Positions 44,752 to 54,900 of a stretch of 64,000 bases of DNA are shown piece after piece; within the stretch, counting starts at the first letter, position 1; every line of letters starts with the position of its first letter. Location of the stretch: NCBI GenBank assembly GCA_022605955.1, contig JAKCOZ010000021.1, positions 15,860,161 to 15,924,160 of the forward strand. The letters are read 5' to 3'. A model generated the notes under the pieces. The model ran no database searches. It was not told the origin of the DNA and saw only the letters and a program-made list of their open reading frames with translations. The position numbers and the translations under genes are program-made. This DNA comes from Rallus limicola (Eukaryota > Chordata > Aves > Gruiformes > Rallidae).

Positions 44752-45130
44752 GCCGGGGCCCGGCAGCACCCACCTGAGACAGCGGCAGAGCCGGCCGGAG
44801 CCCCTGCACGCCAGCCCCAGAGACCGGAGCGGGGAGGGAGGGAGCTGCCTGCCCGAGGCGGCGGCAGTGGAGCCCAGGGCCGCGGGCTGGGCCCGCACAG
44901 ACACCAACCCCGGAGCTGGCAGCGGGGTGGGAGGACGCTCCCATGGCCCAGGCTGCCCTCACGGGGCAGGGCTGCAGAGGGGGGTCCCCGCGCCCCGGGC
45001 CTGGACTGGAAGGGGCCGGTGTGCGGCCAGCGTCGAGGCGCTCTGGGGGGGACACGGTGTGGCGGCCCCGCGGGCGCTGGTTGTGCATATGCAGCCGCTT
45101 GGAAAATAAACCTTATTTTTCTGAAGGGCT
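44752..45130 (+). other. TCF15: TCF15 3' UTR
   Basis: A short GC-rich 3' UTR from the stop codon to the AATAAA at 45105. Confidence 0.7.
45105..45110 (+). terminator. TCF15: TCF15 poly(A) signal AATAAA
   Basis: Canonical AATAAA in GGAAAATAAACCTTATTTTT, about 355 bases after the TCF15 stop. Confidence 0.8.
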
Positions 45131-45516
45131 GGTGCCTGCCTGCTGCCCTGAGATGAGGAGGGGAGCAGGGAGAGGGTCCCCAAGACAGACCCAGACCCCA
45201 GCCCTGCGTCTGCGGCCACTCTGTGCTGCTAGAGCCAGTGCGACTGTCCCCAGTCACCCCACAGGTGCACCTCAGGGCTGCAGTGGGATCCACGGGGGGT
45301 GAGAGCCTCAGGCACACGCTGTCCCCATGTCCCCAGGCCCTGCTGACAACTCTGGCCCTGCCAAGGGCTACAGGATCCCCGTGCAGGCACTGCCGTGCCG
45401 TGCTGCGGGATGGGGACGGCGCTGCCAGCCCTGTGCCACACACACACGAGCACCTGGGCCATGGCTTGGGGTTGGCATCGCTGCTTTTTGTGCCTTCCCT
45501 TCTGCCTGGTACGTCA

Positions 45517-45680
45517 TGACAGCTGTGATTGTCACTGCCACCACAACCGCCACCAAAACCATGTCTGGCACCAGCACCGTGACAGTCCCCACTGCCACGA
45601 CTGCCATCACTGCCACGGCGGCTGTTGCCTCCATGACTGCTGTCACCACCATGACTGCCGTTGCCACCACAACAGCCTCC
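45517..45680. repeat. Degenerate trinucleotide-phased repeat (ACTGCCACC-like)
   Basis: Imperfect units such as CACTGCCACCACAACCGCCA keep a three-base phase. All three plus-strand frames stay open and one reads almost only Thr, Ala and Val. No flanking splice sites or homologue are recognised, so it is treated as a repeat, not a gene. Confidence 0.7.
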
Positions 45681-46449
45681 CGAGACCCTGCACAGCAGAA
45701 CTGCAGGCAGCGGCACCTGCGTGGGGTCAGGTGGGGACATGGGGGTTTCCCAGGCTGGAGTGTCCCCCTGGGACCCTGCTTGTAGGGGCTGTGCTGCACG
45801 GGGTCAGGGGGAGCACCAAGCCTGGGAAAGGTGCTGCGCCGGGGCTCATGGCTCCCAGGGGTCAGTGTGTCCTGCGGAGCAGAGTCAGCTGCAGATGGGG
45901 CAGCTGGGGGCTCCTGGGGTAGCCCCCCAAGGGCTGCAGAGCTGGACCTGCCCCATCTTTCCCAGGTGCTGGAGTCAGCAGAGAGCAAGGAGAACACCCT
46001 GGGGATCCTGCCGGAGACCTTCCCCAGCCAGCTCTGGGGACGGGGTGAAGGCAGGAGCCCACCAGCACCTTTCGGCCGCCCGTTCGGCAGAGACAAACCT
46101 CCCCCGGGCTCCCTCCCCCCGGGTTTGATTTATGGAGCTGACAGCACGGCGCAGCTGTGAGAGCTGGTCCCAGGCAGGGACCGGGGTGGGTGGGAGAGGT
46201 TTGTTCTCAGCGTGGCTAATGTGTCCCAGACCCCAATAAACAGCCGTGAGATTCTCCAAACAGCCCAGGACACAGAATCCCTGCCCCCGGGTTTATCGGG
46301 GGGCAGGGGCAGCGGGGAGGAGGCTGCGCTCTGCAAACAGCCTGACCCCCACATGAAAGGGGACCGGCCCCTTGAAACGGTGCCTTTGGAGCCCCTAGGG
46401 AGACAGCGAGGGTTGGTGGTCTCAGTGCAGGGGGCATAGCAGGTCCTAG

Positions 46450-46945
46450 AGTCAGGGCAGGGGTCCCAGTGTGTCTCAGCACATCCCAGTGTCAAGGGTG
46501 GGGGTCCCAGCGCATCCCAACACTGAGTGCACAGGTCCCAGAGTGTCTCAACCGGCAGGTCGTGGGTCCCAGCGTGTCACAGGGCTGAGTACAAGTGTCA
46601 TGAGACTTGGACACCCACAAATCCCAAGGAATGGCCATGGGTCCAAGAAAGTCCCAGAGCAGGAGCTGTGCACCCAGTACATCCCAGTGCCAGGGACTAG
46701 GGCCCCAGTAAGCTCCACTTAAAGGCCACAGGACCCAGTAAGTCCCAGTACAGGAGCTGAGCACCCAATACATCCCGGTGTTGGGGCTGTGGAATCCAGC
46801 ACGTCCCAGTGCTGGGGTTGTGAATCCCAGCATGCCCCAGCACTGGGGCCATGGGTCCCAGCACGTCCCAGTGCCAAATCCATGGATCCCACTGTGTACG
46901 GGTGCCAAGCCCGTGGGTCCCAGTACATTCCAGCCCCTCCCAGCA
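46450..46945. repeat. Old minisatellite, about 36-bp unit
   Basis: About a dozen diverged copies of a unit like GGGTCCCAGCACGTCCCAGT GCTGGGGCCAT (split here). Copies are clearest at 46780-46930. Confidence 0.8.
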
Positions 46946-48293
46946 CCACAAGAGGGAAACGGTGACTCAGAGGCGCCGGAGGCTGCGGGGCTGGTGGGAG
47001 CCAGGCGCCCCTTTGCCCTGCACCCAGACCCCGCAGCCCATCGGCCGTGGATGCTGCCGGCTCCCCGGCTGCCGCAGCCCCGCGCTAGGCCCAGCCAGGC
47101 CGCCTCTCTCCCGCTCCCCTCCCATCCTCTCCCCTTCCTGCGCGCGGACACCCTTGGAAAGGCTCTTGGCCGCTTTCTCTGAGACAGGAAGGTGTCCCCA
47201 AGTCTCAGGAAGGAAAAACACTCAGTGCTGAACCCACAAAGACCGTCTCCGAGGGGCCAGGGCTGGAGAGGCTCCAGGCCTGACATCACCTGGGAACTGG
47301 AACCAGAACCGCAGCTGCACTCTGCGCCTGGTATTTTTTTCTTTAACTTGTGTTTTTAAACTTTCTTTTTATAGATTTTTTTTTTTCCCCTTTCCCTTCT
47401 TCATTCCCCTCCCAAATATTTCAGCCTCTCCGCAGTTTAACCTTGCCGGGCCAGTGAGGCTGGAATGCAGCAGGGCTGCACCCGTGGCTGCAGCCCCACA
47501 GTACCAAGAGCCACCACGCTGGTGGGATGGCCAAGGCCAGGTCCTGCCAGGCTGGAGCTGCTGGAGCACTGGACGGGCGGGCAGGGGGCTTGGGCAGGGG
47601 CTTGCTCCTTGGTTATTGGGGGTGCGAGGACCCCACAGCCCCCAGCACTGCTGTGAATCAGGGTCAGTGGAAAGGGATTTGTAGCCTTGTGGGGATCTAG
47701 GAGGGTCTGGCCAGGCACCAGGCTGTGGGAGGATGAGGCCACCACAGCAGAGGGGTCTGGCAGAGCCTGCAGACAGTGGGCAGGCCTGCTTTCTCCACCC
47801 ACGGCACCGGGATGGGGCAGCAAGGTCAAGCTGTGTCTGAGCCTGAGCCTGAGCCTGGACCAGCTGAACAAGCAGAGCCAGACAGGGATGTGGGACACCA
47901 AGGCGGGTTTCAGCCCTGGGATCCAGCCTTGTCCTTTGGCAACGCCTTTGGGTGCTGCCTGCCCGCCCATCCCCAGGCTCCTCCTGGAGCAGAGGCTCAG
48001 GACAAAGACCCCAACATGTTCTGCACAGGAGCAAAGCTCAGCCACTCGCTGGTCAGGACATCCTTCCTGTTGCAGGGACCTCAGCAACCAACGAAGCATT
48101 GCAGGTCACCCTGTTGGACATGGGGACAAAGGACTGTAATGCAACTCTGGAGGTCTGGATGGCAGCGTATGGGGATGGGGGGGACAGGGCTCTGCTGCCC
48201 AGGGCAGGATGGTGGGAACCATTAGGGAGGGATGGGCAGCCAGAGGTGGGAACGGAATGGACACGCCATAAACCATGGAGTGATGGGCACACT

Positions 48294-48347
48294 GGGATGG
48301 GATGGGATGGGATGGGATGGGATGGGATGGGATGGGATGGGATGGGC
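48294..48347. repeat. (GGGAT)n array, third locus
   Basis: About ten perfect GATGG pentamers on the plus strand, the same motif and orientation as at 38016 and 42921. Confidence 0.96.
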
Positions 48348-50740
48348 AGGCCAGGGGTCAGTGTGATGGCCCCTGAGCTGGGATCCCTGGCAAAGGAACA
48401 AGGCAAAGGGTCTGCTTGAGACCCCCCAAAACACCCGCCAGCTCCTCACCACCCAGCAATGACCCTGCAGCCACTGAGCTCCACACCAGCCTCTCCACAG
48501 GTACCCATGATGTCAGGCAGCCCCAGTGCTACCACTGTGTGCGTGTCCCCATGCACCAGGCCCCTCAGAGCTGCCCACCCCAGGAGGACCCCGTGCCGGC
48601 CGCGGTCCCTGGGGACACAGGCCCTGCAGCAGGGACAGGGTGTGAAGCCACAGAGCGGGGTGAACGCCAGGTTAATCTCCCGCTGGAGCTTCCCTCTGCA
48701 AACAATAAGACAATGCCCGGCCGGGGGCCGCCTGCGTAACCAGCCGTGCGGAGGGGAAGTTGTAATATTTGGATTTAGCACTCAGTAAATTAAGGAATAA
48801 AAAGGAAAAAGCGCTGGGGGTAATCAGAGCAGGGCTGGCCCCGTGCCCTGCCCCACAGTCTGTGGTCCCAGAGGGCTCAGCCTGGCCTGGGGATGGCTGC
48901 TGAGCGGGGCCAGAGTCCCCAGAGCCAGCGCAGCCGGGCATGGCTGGGAGAAGGAGACATCTCTGAGGGACAGGCAGGGGGCAGGTACGTCCCCACTAAG
49001 GGGATGCAAAGTGTTGAGGATCAAGCACTCGGTAGGGCTGTGGGCCATGCTGGAAGCAAACATGGCATCTGCAACCCCAGCGAAGGGATCTGGGCCAGGA
49101 GGTTATTTTAATCCAGACCTGCTCACGCTCATGGGAAAGAAAATCCTGTTTCTGCAGCTGGGGTGGCCAGGCAGGAGAAGGCCCCTGGGAATTGGTCACC
49201 TCCAGCTGACAGCGGTCGGGGTGGCAGGGGGTGACAAGCAGAGGGGACTCTTCCCAGGGTGCTCCCCTTGCATGGGGCTGCATGGTGCGAGGGGTCCCTC
49301 CGAGCAGGTACTGGGCCTGGGGAAGGGCTGTGCTGCAGCTCACCTCTGCGGGGGCCTGGGGCAGGAACTGCTCCACAGGGCTGGACTTAAACCCCTCTGA
49401 AACACGGTGGGGGTCCGGGCTGCCTTCCCACCCACCAGCAACCCCGCTTTCCTGTGGGGGCAGACCCCTGCCTGCCTGCACTGGCCCCACTGGGGTGAGC
49501 AGCATACAGGGTGCATGTGGGGAGCCCTGGGGTGCCGGTTGGAGAGTGCAGGGCTGGGCCCCACACTGTGGGGTCAGAGCCAGGAGCTCACGAGGGTTCC
49601 ATACCCCCCATGTGCCTTGTGAAGATGCGCCCCCCTCCCCTAATTTGGAGACCACAGAGCGGGGGTGTAGAAGGGCTGGGACAGGTAGGGGAGAGGTGAC
49701 TGGTGGGCAGCAGCCAGCCGCAGCGGGCAGCGGCGCGGCAAGGCCTTCAGCACACAGCGGCGCCAGGAGCCCATTTCCCCACAACAGGGGCTGTTATCAG
49801 CGGCTTATACTCAGAGTGGTCCCAGGGGGACCCTCCAGCCCTTCCCCTCCACCTACCACACCGCTCTCCCGCTCCGGCCCACGTCAATGCTGCCACGAAG
49901 GTGTCGGAACAATCGCCTGACAAAGAGCTATTTTTAGGGGCCCGGGCTCGGAGCGAGGATACGGCCCGGCCGCTGACAATGGGGGGAAGGGGGCCGGGCT
50001 TCCCCCGTGACCACTCGGCAGCAGAAGGACCTGTAAGATTTCCTCGATGACCCAGGCCTGTACAATACAAGGAAAGCACAAGAGGGAGATACCCCCGCCA
50101 AGACGAGCTGCTCCTTTACCTAATGGGAGTGACCCAGGGTGAGGGGCTGCGAGATTCGGGCCAGCGGCCTCCCACGGGGGAAGACTCCCTCACGGGGAGG
50201 GAAGTGGGGTGAAGTGTGGCCATGCTCAGCTCTCCATGAGGCCATGGCTGGGGAGAGCCTTGGGGTGGGACAGGCTGGTTCCTACCTGCTTGCGCCATGC
50301 ACCCACGTGCTGAAGAGCACAAGGTGTTGGGCATGGGGGGCTCTGGAGGGCAGGGGGGGTATGGGACCTGGCTCAGCACAAACCCCCTCTCCCTTACAGC
50401 TCCGGGCAACCTGCAGCGCTTGGCCAGAGCCTGGCTGTGGTGGCAGGGCTGTGCCTATCCTGAGGCTCTGTCCCCCTAGCCAGCGCTGCTCTGAGGGTGC
50501 CATGAGTCCAGGCACACTCCTGCCCTGCCCAGGGGGCCCAGCACAGTTTCAGAAGCAGCAGAGGGGCTGGTTCCTGTCCCAGAGCATGTCCTCCTCCTCC
50601 TCAGCCTGCAACAGAGAGATCTGTGGGTGATCCGCTTTGGCCGATCCTTGGGGTTAAGCCAATCTCCCGGGCTGCACGGCGGGAAATGGGGTTTTAACGT
50701 AAAAGGCAGCGAGCGGAGGTCACCGGGCCCTGGAAGAGGT
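48348..50740. other. Intergenic TCF15-CSNK2A1 (part 2), candidate enhancers
   Basis: No gene recognised. Two islands of complex, less GC-skewed sequence: 48660-48830 (AACAATAAGACAATG, GGATTTAGC, GGTAATCAG) and 49740-50130 (CTATTTTTAG, GACAATGG, TGTTATCAGC). They look like regulatory DNA, possibly for TCF15. This is inference. Confidence 0.4.
49928..49937 (+). promoter_or_regulatory. MEF2-type site CTATTTTTAG
   Basis: An exact match to the MEF2 consensus YTAWWWWTAR within the island at 49740-50130. SOX-like ACAATCG (49909-49915) and ACAATGG (49976-49982) motifs flank it, and a GATA-like TTATCAG lies at 49794-49800. Confidence 0.35.
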
Positions 50741-50749
50741 CAAGGCTCA

Positions 50750-51950
50750 GCCCAGCTTCAGCCCGGCGCTGCCGCAGCCCTGCACTGCCACGGCGCGGGG
50801 ATCCTCCGGTGCGGCGCGCCCCGAGGCCCTCTGCTCTGCTGCGACCCCAGGACGTAGGCCGCGGGGCCGGGAGGGAGGGACAGAGGCCGGGAGAGCGGGC
50901 GGGCCGCCCCGCGGGACGCCCCCAGTCGCGGAGCACGGCCGGGCCGCGGGCGCTGTGGGCCCGGCTCGCCTCGGCAGGCCGCAGTTGCCACCTGGCGGCG
51001 GGCCCCGCGCACAGCCCCGCTGAGGGGCGGCCACCGGCGGCCCCGCGGGAGCCCCGCGAAGAGACCCCGGCCACGGGCAACCTCCACGCGCGGCCAGGCC
51101 TCCCGCCACCCGCCGGGGCCGCGGGGCGAGGGCGGGTGGCGCAGGCGGCCTGTGCTGGGCTGCCGGGCTGCCGCCGCCGCGCCTCACGGACCCAGCCGAG
51201 CTGCCCGCCCAGGGCACGGGTGGGGGCACGTAGAGCGGACAAGGTCCGAAGCCCCCGGGCCCGCCCGCCCACCGGGCCGCCCGGTCAGGCCGATCCCCGC
51301 CGCCCGCCCCCGCCGCGGACTACAGCCCCCAGAAGCCCTTGCGGCACGCTCGCCCCTTCCTCCCGCGCATGCGCTCCCAGCCCCGGCTGCACGTCGCGCG
51401 CCAGCGGGCGGCGGGATTTCCGCTTCCGGCGCGCCTCGCTCTGGTCCCTGCGGCTGGCGGCCGAGCCTTGTGCCTCCGCCATATTGTCTGTGTGCGGCCG
51501 GCGGGCGGGCGGCGAGCGGGCGGCCGCGGCAGGTACCGGCGGGCCGCGACGGCTCCGGCGACCCTCCGGGGGCCGCGCGACGGGGGCGGGCGGAGGGAGA
51601 GACGAGGGGGGAGGCGCCACCGTGTCTCCCGTGCCCCCCCCCACCCCCCTTCCCCAACCCGCCCCTCTGCGGGCACGGTGTGGGCTGAGGGGCCGAGGCC
51701 GCCCCTCAGGAGAGCTGGGCCGCGGTGGGGAGCACCGCCCGGCGCCACTGAACGGCAGCGGGCGGCGCCGGGGTGGTAAGCGGGCGGGCCCGCTGCGGCG
51801 GGAGGGCAGGGCCCGCGGAGGGAGCTTCTGTGCCCCCGGGGGTGGCAGCAGGGCAGGGCGCTGCGGGGGGGGGGGGGCCGCCTCGGCTGTTCTCAGCCTG
51901 GCCCGGGACTGGCTCGGGTGCTGCCCCAGGCCACGCACGAAGGGCAGGGC
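50750..51950 (+). promoter_or_regulatory. CSNK2A1: CSNK2A1 CpG-island promoter
   Basis: The largest CpG island in the window, with no TATA box. Housekeeping motifs lie in order toward the TSS: a ZNF143/SBF-like ACTACAGCCCCCAGAAGCCC followed by TTGCGG (51319-51344), an NRF1 palindrome GCGCATGCGC (51365-51374), an ETS site CTTCCGG (51423-51429) and a YY1 site CCGCCATATTG (51476-51486). The TSS is probably at 51.43-51.48 kb. Confidence 0.72.
51440..51532 (+). other. CSNK2A1: CSNK2A1 non-coding exon 1 (5' UTR)
   Basis: The gene encodes the casein kinase II alpha catalytic subunit. The segment GCCATATTGTCTGTGTG (51478-51494) matches what I recall of the mammalian CSNK2A1 exon 1. It is followed by GC-rich 5' UTR and a donor GGCAG|GTACCGG, so the exon ends at 51532. 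Position after TCF15 on the same strand supports the call. The start is approximate, and no coding sequence of the kinase lies in the window. Confidence 0.65.
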
Positions 51951-54900
51951 CCCATGGAAGGGGTAGCCTTCCCCTCCCCCTCAGCTCTCCCGACTTCGCA
52001 CGTTTAGGCGGTGTAGGTGTTATTTACCGAAAAGGCTCCGTCTTTCCTTTTCTCCTCCACCCCCTAAAAAAAGCAGGGGGCTGCGAGGTGGGCAGAGGGG
52101 ACGAGGAGAAGACGATTTCTTCTTGCTTCCACCCCCAGCCGTGCAGGGATTCCGTTCTGGGCCTTGTTGGGTGGAGGGAAAGATGTTTTTTACAGATTAC
52201 CCAACCAGTTGCTCTCCCCTTCTGAAAGCAGTGGTGGTCAGTGTCACCCCTGCTGTAATTTAGTTAATTGTGCCTTGGGGCAGCAGGCTGTGTGGCTGTT
52301 GGTAGAATGTGCCTTGTAAACGAAAGGGCAGATAGAAGATTATGAAACCTCATGCGTGTTGTATGTCAGATTACTTTATTCTTTCTTATGAAGGGCTTTG
52401 GGTACAACCAATAAAGTTTGGATTATGAACACTCAGTCATCAGTATATTTTCTGCTGACAGCAGTGGTTGAGCTATGCAGAGACTCACGAGGGTATGTCC
52501 CTCACTTCTGCAAGCTAAATTTATGGATCCTGAGCCTCTGTTGTTCAGTTTTGTGGTCTTTTGCACCTCTGCCAAACCCTGGTAGCTGTGAGAGAGGTCT
52601 GCAGTGGCACAGTGGTTGTGCCACTCAAACCTCTCACCGGGCTGGGGTCTTGGAGAGCTACTCTCATGCTGACCATTGATGCCAGACTATGAATTTGGGT
52701 ATTGTGTGTGTCCCTTTGGAAGCAGTTGTGTTGTGTGCTCTGTGTGTACTCACCTGGCTCATGCAAGCTCTGTCCTTGGTGTGCTCTGTAAAATGGCTTG
52801 GAAAGAGCAGCTCATTCTGCACCTAAGGGTCAGCACCCATCTGAGGTGACCAGGGCAACATTGTATTTTTAGATAGCAACACATGGAGACAGCAGTGTTT
52901 CTGACTGGGAACAGGTAGCAATTTAGTTTGGGCTTTGAACACTTTCTTTTTGAAGACTTAATAGTTGCTCAGGATATTTAGACTCAGAGTTGGTGTTGGT
53001 GTCGTACTGGTAACTGACCTGGGTGTTGGATGTGACTCTGCTGGTGTCACATAGGCATGTGCAGAGAAATTGCTTGTCCTCTACGCTCTTAATGTTGGTG
53101 TGATGGAGAAAAGGACAAAGCTTGTGCTAGGAGAGGGGAGACTGAGCTTGGGAAGACTCTAGGCAGAATTTGGGGGAAGTATGAATCTTGATCAGCTCCT
53201 TGACTGGTCCTAAAACTAGGGCTGGGGTTCAGGTCTTGCATCCCTGCCTGGGTGAAACATGCCAGCAATGGCATGTCCTTCATATGGAGACACACGTGGT
53301 GTCTGTGACTGGGAAAAGAGAACTGGAATAGGATGTGGCTCATACTGGCAGAAGAGGGTCTGCTCCTGTGTGCAGGGTGGTCTGCTTTCCACCCTCAGGA
53401 GATCTGCCCGTGGCTCAGGGCTGGAAATCTGGCTCTTGAGGTGCCTCCTGGCAGGGATGGGTTTGTTGCATGGCTCCAGAGCTTTGCCTGCATGTGAAGA
53501 ATGCAGATCTTTGCTGGTGGGCAGTGGTCCCTCCCTTTCATCTTTGCAACAGAAAGATTTCCTTTTGTTTTTTCACCTTTCTCTGTTACCTGGTACTATG
53601 ATTGCTACTAATGATGTGGTGTTAGTGAAACCTCCCCATCTTTTAGTTCCCAGTGTGAGTGGAAGCAGGGAGCTCAGTGTAGGTGTCCTGCAGCTCAGAC
53701 CAGTGAGCTTGCAGAGTTGGCTGCTGCCCATGAGGAGCTGGATTGGGGTTGAGGAAGGTAACATCATCTGGGCCTTGGCTGTAGCAAAGGAGGGAAAGCT
53801 GATGGAGCCAAGGATCCGGGTAACGAGCTGTGGTGGGGACAAACCACGGGATGTGGAAGAATGGGGGGGAATTGGATGCTGGAGGAGAAAGCAGATGCTT
53901 CAAAGTGAGAGATTCAGAGCAGATTCTCAGGGCTTGGTAGGGCACGTGGGTTCATGGATTGAGGAGAAATGGGCTCAGTTGGGATTCTGGCTCTTTGGAA
54001 GAGGGACAGTAAGATTGGCAGTAGGTCCCAGCAGATAGGGAGGAAATTGGATCCTGGAATGTTTCAGGAAATTAGGTAGAGTTTGATTTTTTTTCAGGGG
54101 CAGTTAATAGTGCTTGTTTACTTGGGGAAAAAGCTGATGAAACGTGCAAATGAAGATGCAAACCTGTGAGCTAGGATTACTGCTGAAAGACTTGCTGCTT
54201 CCTGAAGGTGAAGAGTTTGAGATTTGGGGCATTTCTGAGTACTGCAGGTTAGATAAACAGATGGGAAATAACAGTTTTGAGGGGAGTCTTGAGAAGACAA
54301 GATGTCAAAAGGAGGTTATAGGTTTGTGGAGTTGTAAAGAAAAACTGCTTCTCCTGTGATAAAAGGGATGGGGATGCAACTCCCCCCAATTTTATTAGGC
54401 AGTGGGTGTCCTTACACCTTCCACTTGAATTCTGTTTCTGCATTTTCTCCTTACAGAACTAATTTTCTCTTTTTGTCTTTCCTCATGTTCTCTGAGGAAT
54501 AAGAGAAAGGAAGACAGGAGAAGCAAATGGGTGACATTGTGGTGGTGTGATTAATTTGTCACATTTCTGAAGAGGCAAGGATTTATTTCTGGGTTACCAG
54601 ACCTGTCACCTCCCCTGTTCCTCCATTATTGAATTGCTTACATTAAAGTATCTGGTTTGTAAGTTATCTGGGCAAGAATCATCCCATCTTAGATTTTATT
54701 GTCTCATAATGGTCTTGAGAGGATAAACCCCACAGACTTTAAGATCAGGAAGGACTACTTTGACCCAAATGGCTACAAATGTTGCCTGCTTTTGATTTGA
54801 AGATGACTATTGGATAATTTTTCTGAGCTTGGATATATTGTTCCAGGGGTTTCCTGGAATTACAGAATGTAACTGGAGAGAAGTTCTCCTTTGGACCTAG

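Larger units (their letters stand above)
45131..48290. other. Intergenic TCF15-CSNK2A1 (part 1)
   Basis: No gene recognised. Contains two long degenerate repeats (listed separately), an island at 46050-46400 with an AATAAA not linked to any gene, and an AT-rich, T-run-containing island at 47325-47440 that stands out from its GC-rich surroundings. Confidence 0.5.

Noticed and set aside
46232..46237. AATAAA in the TCF15-CSNK2A1 gap
   Set aside because: TCF15 already has a signal at 45105 and no other plus-strand gene precedes this site.
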